Source: Adenophora triphylla var. japonica (Eukaryota > Streptophyta > Magnoliopsida > Asterales > Campanulaceae). From it: DNA of 64,000 nucleotides. Position numbers and translations under genes: made by a program. Location: the NCBI GenBank assembly GCA_022495995.1, contig JAFEMH010001363.1:422266-486265 (forward strand). Direction: 5' to 3'. How positions within the stretch are numbered: the stretch's first letter is position 1; every line of letters begins with the position of its first letter. Under the pieces are notes generated by a model. It worked only from the letters and a program-made list of their open reading frames with translations. It did no database searches and was not told the origin of the DNA. Below are positions 34,852 to 45,000 of this stretch, piece by piece.

Positions 34852-37669
34852 AATCAATCGGAGTCTCCAGCACCCGATGTCTCCCCCCGGCCCCTCTTGC
34901 GACTCGGGCCCGCCTCGTCAGGAGCCCACGAAAGTCTCGGGCTCGGAATCGTCCTCATCTCCGAGAAAGAGGCTCGTCGGGACCAAGCGGCACACTCGAT
35001 AGGGTAAACCCGGATCCACTGAAGAAAGTCGTACCCGAAGGTGAAGGCGTCAGACTCCTGAACATACGGAGACGACCCACCATGCCGCCGAGACGTGTCT
35101 TGCCGTGCGGATCCCCAAGAATGACGTGATCCGAAGGCGGTGCAGCGGTGATCAATGAGAGGAGAAAGAGGGGTCTCGGAAGAAGTCTCAGGGAATAGGA
35201 GAAGCCTCCCGTCGGACGGAGTGCCGGCCGTGGTCTCCTCGCCCTAGCACAGGTGCCCGCAAGCAACCATCCTCCGTATGAACCTCTTGGCTCCGATCAC
35301 TTGCTTCGTCGGTGTCTCGACGACCACCTCCAGCTGCACAAAAGCAAAAGCGTCAAAAAAAAAAAAAAAAAAGTGATGCTAGAGATGATGAAACAAAAGA
35401 AAGAAAAGAAGGGGAAAAGGTGAAGCCATACCTTCATACCGGACGAGGCCGGAAAGCTCGTGGAAGCCGCTCGGGGTGAGGGATCTGCACCCTCAATCGG
35501 ACCCCATCTGGATGTAGGAAAAATCCGTCAGGGTACCGCGGGATCCCAAGCCCCTCCCTCTCTAAAACCTGAGGCATCCTCGGCCTCCTCAAGACGAACG
35601 TCGCATATGGCTCGATCGCCACGAAGTCCGAGAAGTGCGGCTGCTCGGTAATCATCCCAGTCACGGACCGATCGCTCGGAGTGCATCATATCGGCGGGAG
35701 GCTCCACCGGTGTCCTCGAGGCGAGTTCACGCCATCTTTGGCGCGTCACCCTCTCTCCCGGATAGTAGGCGTCGCAAGTCGGGCCCCTCAAAATCCTCCG
35801 GCTGCCTTTGTCCGGATCTCGGCGCCCTTCGGGTGCGCTACCTCAAAGCGATCCCGGGGGAAGAATATCATCCCCTCATCTGTCTCGGCCTCCGTCAAAG
35901 GAAGGCAATCCGCGTACACGAGAGTCGTACGCCCCCTGGAGCTTATCTTCTCCCGGGCATGCTTGGACCAAGGCTGCATGGCCGGATACGCCCGGACGTA
36001 CGCCTCGAGTGCCTCCACACCGTGACGTGGAAAAACTCCAACGCCCATACTGCGAAAGGTAAAAATCCAATCAATCCGGTGCAAATAAAAGTGCGTGCTC
36101 AAAGGAAAGAGGAAAGCAAAAGAGAGCTTATACCTCGAGCAAACTCGAAGCGATCTGAGGAGCTCACGGCCTTCCATTTGTATCTATCAGAGCGAAAGTA
36201 CGGCTCGGCCCGGCCGGCCTCCCCCGGGAAATATCTCCAACCGTCTCCATGTCCTCCAAGGACCTCGGCAAGGCAAAGACCGCCGTCCCCTCGGCATGCC
36301 CAAGAGTGTGCTCGAAAAGGTAAACCGGAGGAAGGACCTAGCAATGCTCGGCGCTAAACCTATCCTCCCGGCCTCGTAACTCGCGATGGTCTCCACGATC
36401 TTGCCGAAGACCACGGCATACTCCATCCCATCCCCTTTTTGGGAATAGGGGAAAATCCAAGAAGAGCACACGGATCGGCATCGCTGTAGCCATCTCTCCA
36501 CTCAATCTTTGCGTCCATTGAAGGACGGACCCGTGATCGCGGCATAGTCGGAAGGCGTAACGGTCGCCTCGCCCCGGAAGAAGTGGAATGTGTGGGTCGC
36601 ATCCCACCAATCTTTGCGCTAGAGCAAACATCGAAGCCCTTGCACTTAGGGAACTTGACCGGTCCCTCAAGCACTCGACAAACTCCCAGAGCCCCGTCTC
36701 GACAACGATCTGTCTCGGACTCGGCAAAGCTCCTCGGCCCGCATTCGGAAGCCGGTCCCACAAGTCAATCACAGACTCCACCGATCCTCGAGTCTTCATC
36801 TTGTTCAGCTGCTCCGTCACAAAACGGTTTCCGCCCTAAAAAAAAAAAAAGAGAGAAAATGTCAAAAGATTGCATTTGCATTTACATAAAAAAAAATTCG
36901 ACAGCATAACAGCATACAATGAGCATAGCCCCATTTTTCTCGCATGAAAGAAAACAATTTGCAAGTCCCAAATGCATTCATCAAAAAAAAAAAGGATGCA
37001 TTCCTACGGAAGTAAAAACTCCGTCCCATTTTCAACAAAAAAAATGCATACATGCATACCATCCATCTTACATGCAACGGGAGGAAAAATCCGTCCCACT
37101 TTTCAAAAAAAAAAAATCCTAAACATACATCTCATATTGGCCAAAATGCCCATTCTTTTCAAACAAAGTGCATGCATTGCATCATCATTCATCAATATCA
37201 AAATTCAATTTCAACAAAAAAAAAAAATCATCATCATCAAGAACATGCAATATTCAATTCCAAAAAAAAAAATCACAATTCTTCGAATTTTCACATGTAA
37301 TTTTCAAACTAAAAAAAAAATGTGGCAAAAATGCCAATTCTTTTCCCAAGCAAAATGCACATTTTTGGGACACTCACAAATTCATTGCAACATTGCATAT
37401 CATCAATATCAATATTCAATATTCAAAAAAAAAAATTCAAAAATCATCCAAAAATTTCAAACAAGAAATCGACAAAAGGATCAAGAGGATTCGAAATATA
37501 CCGTTCGGAGATGCGGATCCGAAGCCCAATGTTGCCAAGCATCGGGGTAATGCTCCTCCGCAACCGATTGCGAAAGATTGTAATGCCTCCTCATCCGGAC
37601 GAGCTCCAATCGCCTCTCCGCTACCGGACCACGTCCTTGGCCTTGAAAAGCGCCTTCCCCGTGTTCCAT
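34852..37669 (-). CDS. element C antisense gene 2: plant-mobile-domain-like, four predicted exons
   Basis: Predicted on the minus strand: exon 1 37669-37502 (ATG 37669, MEHGEGAFQGQG... to ...DPHLRT), intron 36836-37501, exon 2 36835-36134, intron 36050-36133, exon 3 36049-35440, intron 35334-35439, last exon 35333 to about 34852 ending ETSGAGDSD. All introns have GT...AG borders and are A-rich on the plus strand (T-rich as transcribed). Exon 2 contains THTFHFFRGEATVTPSDY (about 36598-36545), closely resembling the plant mobile domain pattern HTFHFPCGE.TVTL.D. Exon 3 contains VLEREGLGIPRYPDGFF; the last exon IGAKRFIRRMVACGHLC. The latter two parts align with antisense ORF2 of element B. Exons 2-4 contain several frame changes, possibly consensus errors. 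A palindrome and TATA-like box lie upstream at 37803-37841. The role is unknown. Confidence 0.6.
35334..35439 (-). other. predicted intron 3 of antisense gene 2
   Basis: Donor CGTCCG|GTATGA and acceptor GCTTTTGTGCAG|CTGGAG; 106 bp, phase 0, with an 18-base T run. Without splicing the frame meets TGA at once. The homologous intron in element B is at 10311-10406. Confidence 0.7.
36050..36133 (-). other. predicted intron 2 of antisense gene 2
   Basis: Donor CTCGAG|GTATAAG and acceptor TACCTTTCGCAG|TATGGG; 84 bp. Confidence 0.6.
36836..37501 (-). other. predicted intron 1 of antisense gene 2
   Basis: Donor ACG|GTATAT (37501) and acceptor TTTTTTTTTTTAG|GGCGGA (36836). It is 666 bp, phase 0. It is very T-rich in transcript sense, with many runs of 8-13, as expected for plant introns. 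On both sides the exons read in one frame. Confidence 0.6.
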
Positions 37670-37802
37670 TGCTCGAAAAATCAAGAAAATCGGAGGAATT
37701 TTGAAGCTTCTAGGGCCAAAAATACATTTGCTCTCCTCGTTTTCTCTCTCTGCTCTCGACAATCTCAAAAAATTGGGTGAGGAAGAAGAAGGGCGTTGGC
37801 CC

Positions 37803-37841
37803 AATTAATACCCACGACTTTCCATCCCTATCCGCGCGGAT
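37803..37841 (-). promoter_or_regulatory. candidate promoter of antisense gene 2
   Basis: The palindrome ATCCGCGCGGAT (37830-37841) is followed on the minus strand, 19 bases later, by TATTAATT (37810-37803). This is nearly the spacing seen between palindrome and TATA box in the LTR (22 bases). The start codon at 37669 lies 134 bp downstream of the TATA-like box. Confidence 0.5.
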
Positions 37842-37969
37842 GAGATTGCAAGGGTCAAAATGACCCTTTTGCCCCTTAAAATTTCGGGACTCAATTCGGT
37901 CCCAAACTTGACAAAGTTAACCAAAGTTAACCAAAGTCGGCCCCTTGTCAAGAAGATCATCCCCCGTGA

Positions 37970-38890
37970 GTCAAACGTAAGACCGAGTGCCACGAGAAAG
38001 ATAACGAGATCCCGTATCTTTCATCAAAATTACCCCGGCGAGTCAAACGTAAGGCCAAGTGCCCGAGAAAGATAACGAGATCCCGTATCTTTCATCAAAA
38101 TTACCCCGGATCAAACGTAAGACCGAGTGCCACGAGAAAGATAACGAGATCCGTATCTTTCATCAAAATTACCCCGGCGATCAAACGTAAGGCCGAGTGC
38201 CACGAGAAAGATAACGAGATCCCGTATCTTTCATCAAAATTACCCCGGCGATCAAACGTAAGACCGAGTGCCCCGAGAAAGATAACGAGATCCGTATCTT
38301 TCATCAAAATTACCCCGGCGGTCAAACGTAAGACCGAGTGCCACGAGAAAGATAACGAGATCCGTATCTTTCATCAAAATTACCCCGGCAGTCAAACGTA
38401 AGACCGAGTGCCCGAGAAAGATAACGAGATCCGTATCTTTCATCAAAATTACCCCCAACGTAAGACCGAGTGCCACGAGAAAGATAACGAGATCCGTATC
38501 TTTCATCAAAATTACCCCAGTCAAACGTAAGACCGAGTGCCCCGAGAAAGATAACGAGATCCCGTATCTTTCATCAAAATTACCCCGGCGATCAAACGTA
38601 AGACCGAGTGCCCCGAGAAAGATAACGAGATCCCGTATCTTTCATCAAAATTACCCCCAGCCAAACGTAAGACCGAGTGCCCCGAGAAAGATAACGAGAT
38701 CCCGTATCTTTCATCAAAATTACCTTCCTAGCGAGAAACGTAAGACCGAGTGCCCCGAGAAAGATAACGAGATCCCGTATCTTTCATCAAAATCCTTCCC
38801 GGCAATCAAACGTAAGACCGAGTGCCCCGAGAAAGATAACGAGATCCCGTATCTTTCATCAAAATCATCCAACGGCAGTCAAACGTAAGA
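37970..38890 (+). repeat. 70-bp tandem repeat in the 3' part of element C
   Basis: About 14 copies of a unit containing AACGTAAGACCGAGTGCC, GAGAAAGATAACGAGATC and GTATCTTTCATCAAAATTAC. Successive GACCGAG starts are mostly 67-73 bp apart (one gap of 62). Copies are very similar, with short losses between units. Amplified tandem repeats in the 3' untranslated region are a known feature of Retand-type elements. Confidence 0.95.
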
Positions 38891-38995
38891 CCGATTTCCC
38901 AGACGAATACGTCTGATTTTCCCCAGCAAAGGCTAACAAAATCCCCAGCAAAGTCAACGGAATCCCAAAAGCCAACGGAATCTCGAGTAGTACTC

Positions 38996-39034
38996 GAACT
39001 ACGAAAGGGCTTGATTCCCAATAGGGATACGTAG
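38996..39034 (+). promoter_or_regulatory. conserved stem-loop, third copy
   Basis: CTACG (38999-39003)/CGTAG (39030-39034) outer and TCCC (39016-39019)/GGGA (39024-39027) inner, loop AATA, followed by GTAGCC. Confidence 0.5.
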
Positions 39035-39117
39035 GTAGCCTATCAATAGGTCCAGCCCCTCGACCAAAATGGTCACCCTCTCCTTCGGCAGCAGACAAAG
39101 TCCACCGAAAGGCCATT

Positions 39118-39370
39118 TCAAATTAAGGTCCGAGGCGCCTAAAAAGCCATCATCATTAAGGTCCGAGGCGCCTAAAAAGCCATCATCATTAAGGTCCGAG
39201 GCGCCTAAAAAGCCATCATCATCCAAGTCCGAGGCGCCTAAAAAGCCATCTTCAAGGTTCGAGGCACCTAAAACGCCATCTTCAAGGTTCGAGGCACCTA
39301 AAACGCCATCTCCAAGGTTCGAGGCACCTAAAACGCCATCTCCAAGGTTTGAGGCACCTAAGACGCTATC
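39118..39370 (+). repeat. 30-33 bp tandem repeats near the 3' LTR of element C
   Basis: Four units of TCCGAGGCGCCTAAAAAGCC plus ATCATCATT-like spacers (33 bp) pass into five units of GGTTCGAGGCACCTAAAACG (30 bp). The spacing is a multiple of three, so a plus-strand frame (39069-39500) reads repeated SEAPKKPSS/FEAPKTPSS. I treat that ORF as incidental. A lone unit recurs at 39525. Confidence 0.9.
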
Positions 39371-39567
39371 ACTAGGAAGCGATAAATCGCAATCATCCCC
39401 AAAGAGAGACCGAAAATGGTCATTCCTATCCCCAGCAGAGCGGATAGCCATCGACCAAAAATGGTCATCTCTTATCCCCAAAGAAGTTTCTTTCCGGTAA
39501 CCGATCAGAGAACTCGCTCATCGGGTTCGAGGCACCTAAAACGCCATCATCTCGGGGTCAAAGACCC

Positions 39568-39605
39568 GAACTACGATCGGCTTGATTCCCATTCGGGATA
39601 CGTAG
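39568..39605 (+). promoter_or_regulatory. conserved stem-loop, fourth copy
   Basis: CTACG (39571-39575)/CGTAG (39601-39605) outer and TCCC (39587-39590)/GGGA (39595-39598) inner, loop ATTC, followed by GTAGCC. It lies about 110 bp before the 3' LTR. Confidence 0.5.
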
Positions 39606-39717
39606 GTAGCCTATCGCTAGGTTCGACCACCCGATCACTCGATCATCCTGCCAAATATGGAGCCTTACTCTTATCGACGACCCCGCTTCCTTCGAAAGCG
39701 CCGTCGCCGAGGGCTAC

Positions 39718-41469
39718 CGTAAGTGCTCCAATTTGAGCTTGTTAGAATTTTCGTTATAAAATTAACGAAAGTTATAACATTTCTAACAATTCCTAACTAT
39801 CCTAACATTTCTAACAAAGTGAGGGTAAAATGGGCATTGTTATTTAAGGTTAAACCTTAAAAAGAATCTTAAAAAGAAAAACAAAAGAATAAAACCACAA
39901 ATAGCAATGGTGGAACACACAAAACCGGCCGTTAATTTGAATTTTGAAAAAGATTATTCTTCTTGTCCAAAGTCAAGCCGCATTTAATGAACAAGGCACG
40001 CCCTGGATCCATCCGCGCGGATACCTTTGCATTTTCAGAGGGCTATAAATTAAGCCCTCCAAGTCACAAAAATAAGGAGGAAGAACACAATTGCAACGAA
40101 GTTACGGCGAAATATAGAGAGAAAACGTGAGAATTCTCAAGAATTGTCACCTTTTTCTTTCCAATCTTTCCCAACTCATACTCATCCACTCACTCTCATA
40201 TTAAAGCCCTAAACACTCATACACTCAAGCCAAACACTCAAGAACACAAGGAAGATTGGTAAACCCTCTTCTTCCTAACCCTAAATCTCATCCATGCATG
40301 CATCTTCAAACTACAAAATGTAGTTCTTTCATCTTCTTTCTCTAGATCTAAGAAGATCACCATGGAAGACCATCTCCATGGATGATCTTCTACAAAGATC
40401 AACATTATTTTCAAAGCTTTTCTTTCTTACTTGCAAAAATGCACTTTCAAAACCCTAGAAAACCATTTTCAAGCACTAAATCTTGATTTCAAAGGGTAAA
40501 ATCCCCCTCCCCAAGCAAATGAAATGCTTAGTCCTAATGTACCCCAAGGATGGTTTGGTATAGTTGATTCACCACTAAAATGTCTAGTGATCACTAACCA
40601 AAACCTAGGGAAATGGGGACAAGCATGGATGCAAAACCCCCCTTAAAATCATATTTTCTTTCTTGAGAAGTTGCTGTCCAGTAGCAATTTTCTCAGACCT
40701 CAGTCCATGGTCTTAATTTTTGGACACAGATGAACTTGGAATTTGGTGTTGACTACAAAACGCTTTTTGTAGCCAACATCCAGAGCTTTCCAGACATATT
40801 TTTACCTTATTTTTTGGGTGAGTAAAACTCCTATTTTCAATTTTTCTTTCAGAGGCTAGTTCATCAGCTTCTGGGAATCCAGATCTCATATCTGAGGTTT
40901 CCAGAAGGTTTTGACCCCTCAAATCTTCTCCAAAATGGAAATTTCTTTCACAAAAAGTTTATTCAAGGAGTCTAGAGAAACTTTCATTCTCTGAGTTCAT
41001 CCAGATTATGAAGTTTTAGGACCCTTGAATCCATTTCAAAATCAGGTGTCTGCTGTCATTTTCTTCTGGCAGAAGTGACTTCTCAACTTCAAAAGGTTTT
41101 TTGAGTACCAAATCTCAAACCAAAAATTCTCCAAAAAATCATGGGATCAGTTTAAAGTCTTAAAAAGACATCCCAATTTTACTTTTTCCAGTTTCAACTT
41201 ATTTTGGCCAAAACACACACACACACACACACAAATGATTTTCAGCTTGGAAGACTCGTTTTTACGAGGCGCGTCGGGTGCACACTAACGTCCTTCCCGA
41301 CGCGTAACATGACCTCCGAACCTAAATCTCTGATCTCGGGCTTTTTTCAAAGTTTTGCCCTTCAAAATTAAAATGGCGTGGCGACTCCGTTTTTTCCGGT
41401 TTTATTTGGTTTTTCAAAGAAACGCAAAAATCGAATTTTTCCCGCGAAAAAGGCAACACCATCGTTACA
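39718..41469 (+). repeat. 3' LTR of element C
   Basis: This is 1752 bp, ending ATCGTTACA before TSD TAGTT. It begins CGTAAG where the 5' LTR has TGTAAG. Positions from about 40130 on match the 5' LTR with about ten small differences. The first 413 bases carry about ten clustered changes, almost all at CAG/CTG sites of the 5' LTR. Confidence 0.95.
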
Positions 41470-43088
41470 TAGTTAACAAAATTCACGAACTTTGAGATAT
41501 AGAATTTGTTAGTAAAAGTTCATGAAATTGTGATTTATTTTATTCATAGATAACCTAGTGTGTTAGTAAGATTTGAAGTCCATAGTTAACAAAATTCACG
41601 AAATTTAAGATATAGAATTTGTTAGTAAAAGTTCATGAAATCGTGATTTATTTTATTTATATATAGCCTAGTGTGTTAGTAAGATTTTAAGTCCATAGTT
41701 ATCAAAATTCACGAACTTTGAGATATACAATTTGGTAGTAAAATAATAAAATAGTGATATATTTTATTTATATATAGCCTAGTAAGATTTTAAGTCCATT
41801 GTTAACAAAATTCACGAACTTTAAGATACATAATTTGTTAGTAAAATTTCATGAAATTGTGATTTATTTTATTTATATATAGCCTAGTATGTTAGTAAGA
41901 TTTTTAGTCCATAGTTAACAAAATTTACGAACTTTGAGATATAGAATTTGCTAGTAAAAGTTCATGAAATTGTGATTTTTTTAATTTATATATAGTCTAA
42001 TGTGTTAGTAAGATTATAAATAGCCTAGTGTGTTAGTAAGATTTTAAGTCCATAGTTATCAAATTCACGAACTTTGAGATATAAAATTTGTTAGTAAAAG
42101 TTCTTGAAATCGTGATTTATTTTATTTATATATAGCATAGTGTGTTAGTATGATTTTAAGTCCATAGTTAACAAATGTTAGTAAAAGTTGATTAAATCGT
42201 GATATATTTTATTTATATATAGCCTAGTGTGTTAGTAAGATTTTAAGTCCATTGTTAACAAAATTCACAAACTTTGAGATATAGAATTTGTTAGTAAAAG
42301 TTCATGAAATCATGATTTATTTTATTTATATATAGCCTAGTGTGTTAGTAAGATTTTAAATCCATAGTTAACAAAATTCACGAACTTTGAGATATAGAAG
42401 TTGTTAGTAAAAGTTCATGAAATTGTGATTTATTTTATTTATATATAGCCTATTGTGTTAGTAAGATTTTTTAAGTCCATAGTTAACAAAATTCACGAAC
42501 TTTGAGATATAGAATTTGTTAGTAAAAGTTCATGAAATTGTGATTTATTTTATTTATAGATAACCTAGTGTGTCAGTAAGATTTGAAGTCCGTAGTTAAC
42601 AAAATTCACGAACTTTGAGATATAGAATTTGTTAGTAAAAGTTCATGAAATTGTGAAATGTTTTATTTATATATAACCTAGTGTGTTAGTAATATTTTAA
42701 GTCCATAGTTAACAAAATTCACGAACTTTTAGATATAGAATTTGTTAGTAAAAGTTCAAGAAATCGTGATTTATTTTATTTTTATATAGCCTAGTGTGTT
42801 AGAAATATTTTAAGTCCATAGTTAACAAAATTCACGAACTTTGAGATATTGAATTTGTTAGTAAAAGTTCATGAAATCATGATATATTTTATTTATATAT
42901 AACCTAGTGTGTTAGTAAGATTTTAAGTCCATAATTAACAAAATTCACGAACTTTGAGATATAGAATTTGTTAGTAAAAGTTCATGAAATTGTGATTTAT
43001 TTTATTCATAGATAACCTAGTGTGTTAGTAAGATTTGAAGTCCATAGTTAACAAAATTCACGAAATTTAAGATATAGAATTTGTTAAT
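41470..43088 (+). repeat. S1 satellite, third block (left arm of the inverted duplication)
   Basis: About 14 monomers continue the array after element C. It joins the AT-rich minisatellite at TTGTTAATAAATAAATATAG (about 43083). The mirrored right-arm block, 61758-63370, has the same length within a few bases. Variant monomers occur in the same order as in 11690-12420 (TTATCAAAATTC, shortened CCTAGTAAG, TTTGCTAGTAAAAG, ATTATAAATAGCC). Confidence 0.95.
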
Positions 43089-45000
43089 AAATAAATATAG
43101 GATAGTCTGTCCCTCTTTTCTTCTATATACTTTCATTTATTTAGTTTTTTTCTATCTTTATTTATATACCTTTTTTAAAAAAAAAATCACTAATTAACAA
43201 AGTCTTAAATATTTTTTCCTAGTGAATAAAAATTTAAAAAAATAAAATAAATAAATATAGGGTAGTCCTTCCCTCTTTTCTTCTATATACTCTCATTTAT
43301 TTAGTTTTTTGCTATCTTTTTTTATATACCTTTTAAAAAAACACTAATTAACAATGTCTAGAATATTATTTCCTAGTGAATAAAAAATTAAAAAAATTAA
43401 ATTAAATAAATATAGGGTAGTCCTCCATCTTTTCTTATATATACTTTCATTTATTTAGTTTTTTTCTATCTTTATTTATATACCTTTTTTAAAAAAAAAA
43501 ACCACTAATTAACAAAGTCTAAAATATTATTTCCTAGTGAATAAAAAATTAAAATAAATAAAAGAAATAAATATAGGATAGTTCGTCCCTCTTTTCTTCT
43601 ATATACTTTCATTTATTTAGTTTTTCTATCTTTATTTATATACCTTATCATTAAAAAAACCACTAATTAACAAAGTATTAAATATTTTTCCTAGTGAATA
43701 AAAAATTTAAAAAAATAAAATAAATAAATATAGGGTAGTTCGTCCCTCTTTTCTTCTATATACTTTCATTTATTTAGTTTTTTTCTATCTTTATTTATAT
43801 ACCTTTTTAAAAAAAAAAACCACTAATTAACAATGTCTAAAATATTATTTCCTAGTGAATAAAAAATTAAAATAAATAAAATAAATAAATATAGGATAGT
43901 CCGTCCCTCTTTTCTTCTATATACTTTCATTAATTTAGTTTTTTCTATCTTTATTTATATACCTTTATTTAAAAAAAAACACTAATTAACAAAGTCTTAA
44001 ATATTTTTTTCCTAGTGAATAAAAAATTATAAAAAAATAAAATAAATAAATATAGGGTAGTCCTTCCCTCTTTTCTTCTATATACTTTCATTTATTTAGT
44101 TTTTTGCTATCTTTTTTTATATACCTTTTAAAAAAAAACAATAATTAACAATGTCTAGAATATTATTTCCTAGTGAATAAAAATTAAATAAAATAAAATA
44201 AATAAATATAGGGTAGTTCGTCCCTCTTTTCTTCTATATACTTTCATTTATTTAGTTTTTTTCTATCTTTATTTATTTACCTTTTAAAAAGAAACCACTA
44301 ATTAACAATGTCTAGAATATTATTTACTAGTGAATAAAAAATAAAATAAAATAAAATAAATAAATATAGGATAGTCCGTCCCTCTTTTCTTCTATATACT
44401 TTCATTTATTTAGTTTTTCTATCTTTATTTATATACCTTTTTTAAAAAAAAAAAAACCACTAATTAACAATGTCTAGAATATTATTTCCTAGTGAATAAA
44501 AAATTAAATAAAATAAAATAAATAAATATAGGATAGTCCATCCCTCTTTTATTCTATATACTTTCATTTATTTAGTTTTTTCTATCTTTATTCATATACC
44601 TTTTTTAAAAAAAACCACTAATCAACAATGTCTAGAATATTATTTCCTATTGAATAAAAAATTAAATGAAATAAAATAAATAAATATAGGATAGTCTGTC
44701 CCTCTTTTCTTCTATATACTTTCATTTATTTAGTTTTTTTCTATCTTTTTTTATATACCTTTTTTTTAAAAAAAAAAACACTAATTAACAAAGTCTTAAA
44801 TATTTTTTCCTAGTGAATAAAAAATTTAAAAAATAAAAAAAAATATAGGGTAGTTCGTCCCTCTTTTCTTCTATATACTTTCATTTATTTAGTTTTTTTC
44901 TATCTTTATTTATATACCTTTTTTTAAAAAAAAACAATAATTAACAATGTCTAGAATATTATTTCCTAGTGAATCAAAAAAATAATAAAATAAATAAATA

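Larger units (their letters stand above)
22989..41469 (+). mobile_element. element C: complete 18.5-kb Tat/Retand-like Ty3/gypsy retrotransposon
   Basis: The LTRs at 22989-24748 and 39718-41469 flank an interior with, in order: PBS, long leader, gag, protease, RT, RNase H, second RNase H, integrase, A-rich spacer, two antisense genes, 70-bp tandem repeats and a 3' untranslated part. The outer ends are TGTAAGTG and CGTTACA, and the TSD TAGTT (22984-22988 and 41470-41474) is perfect. The LTRs are nearly identical apart from a damaged 0.4-kb segment, arguing for a recent insertion, yet every sense ORF is cut by frameshifts. The second RNase H, antisense ORFs and 3' tandem repeats place it in the Tat lineage. 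The inner LTR ends read ...TTACG and CGTAAG rather than ...TTACA and TGTAAG. Confidence 0.95.
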
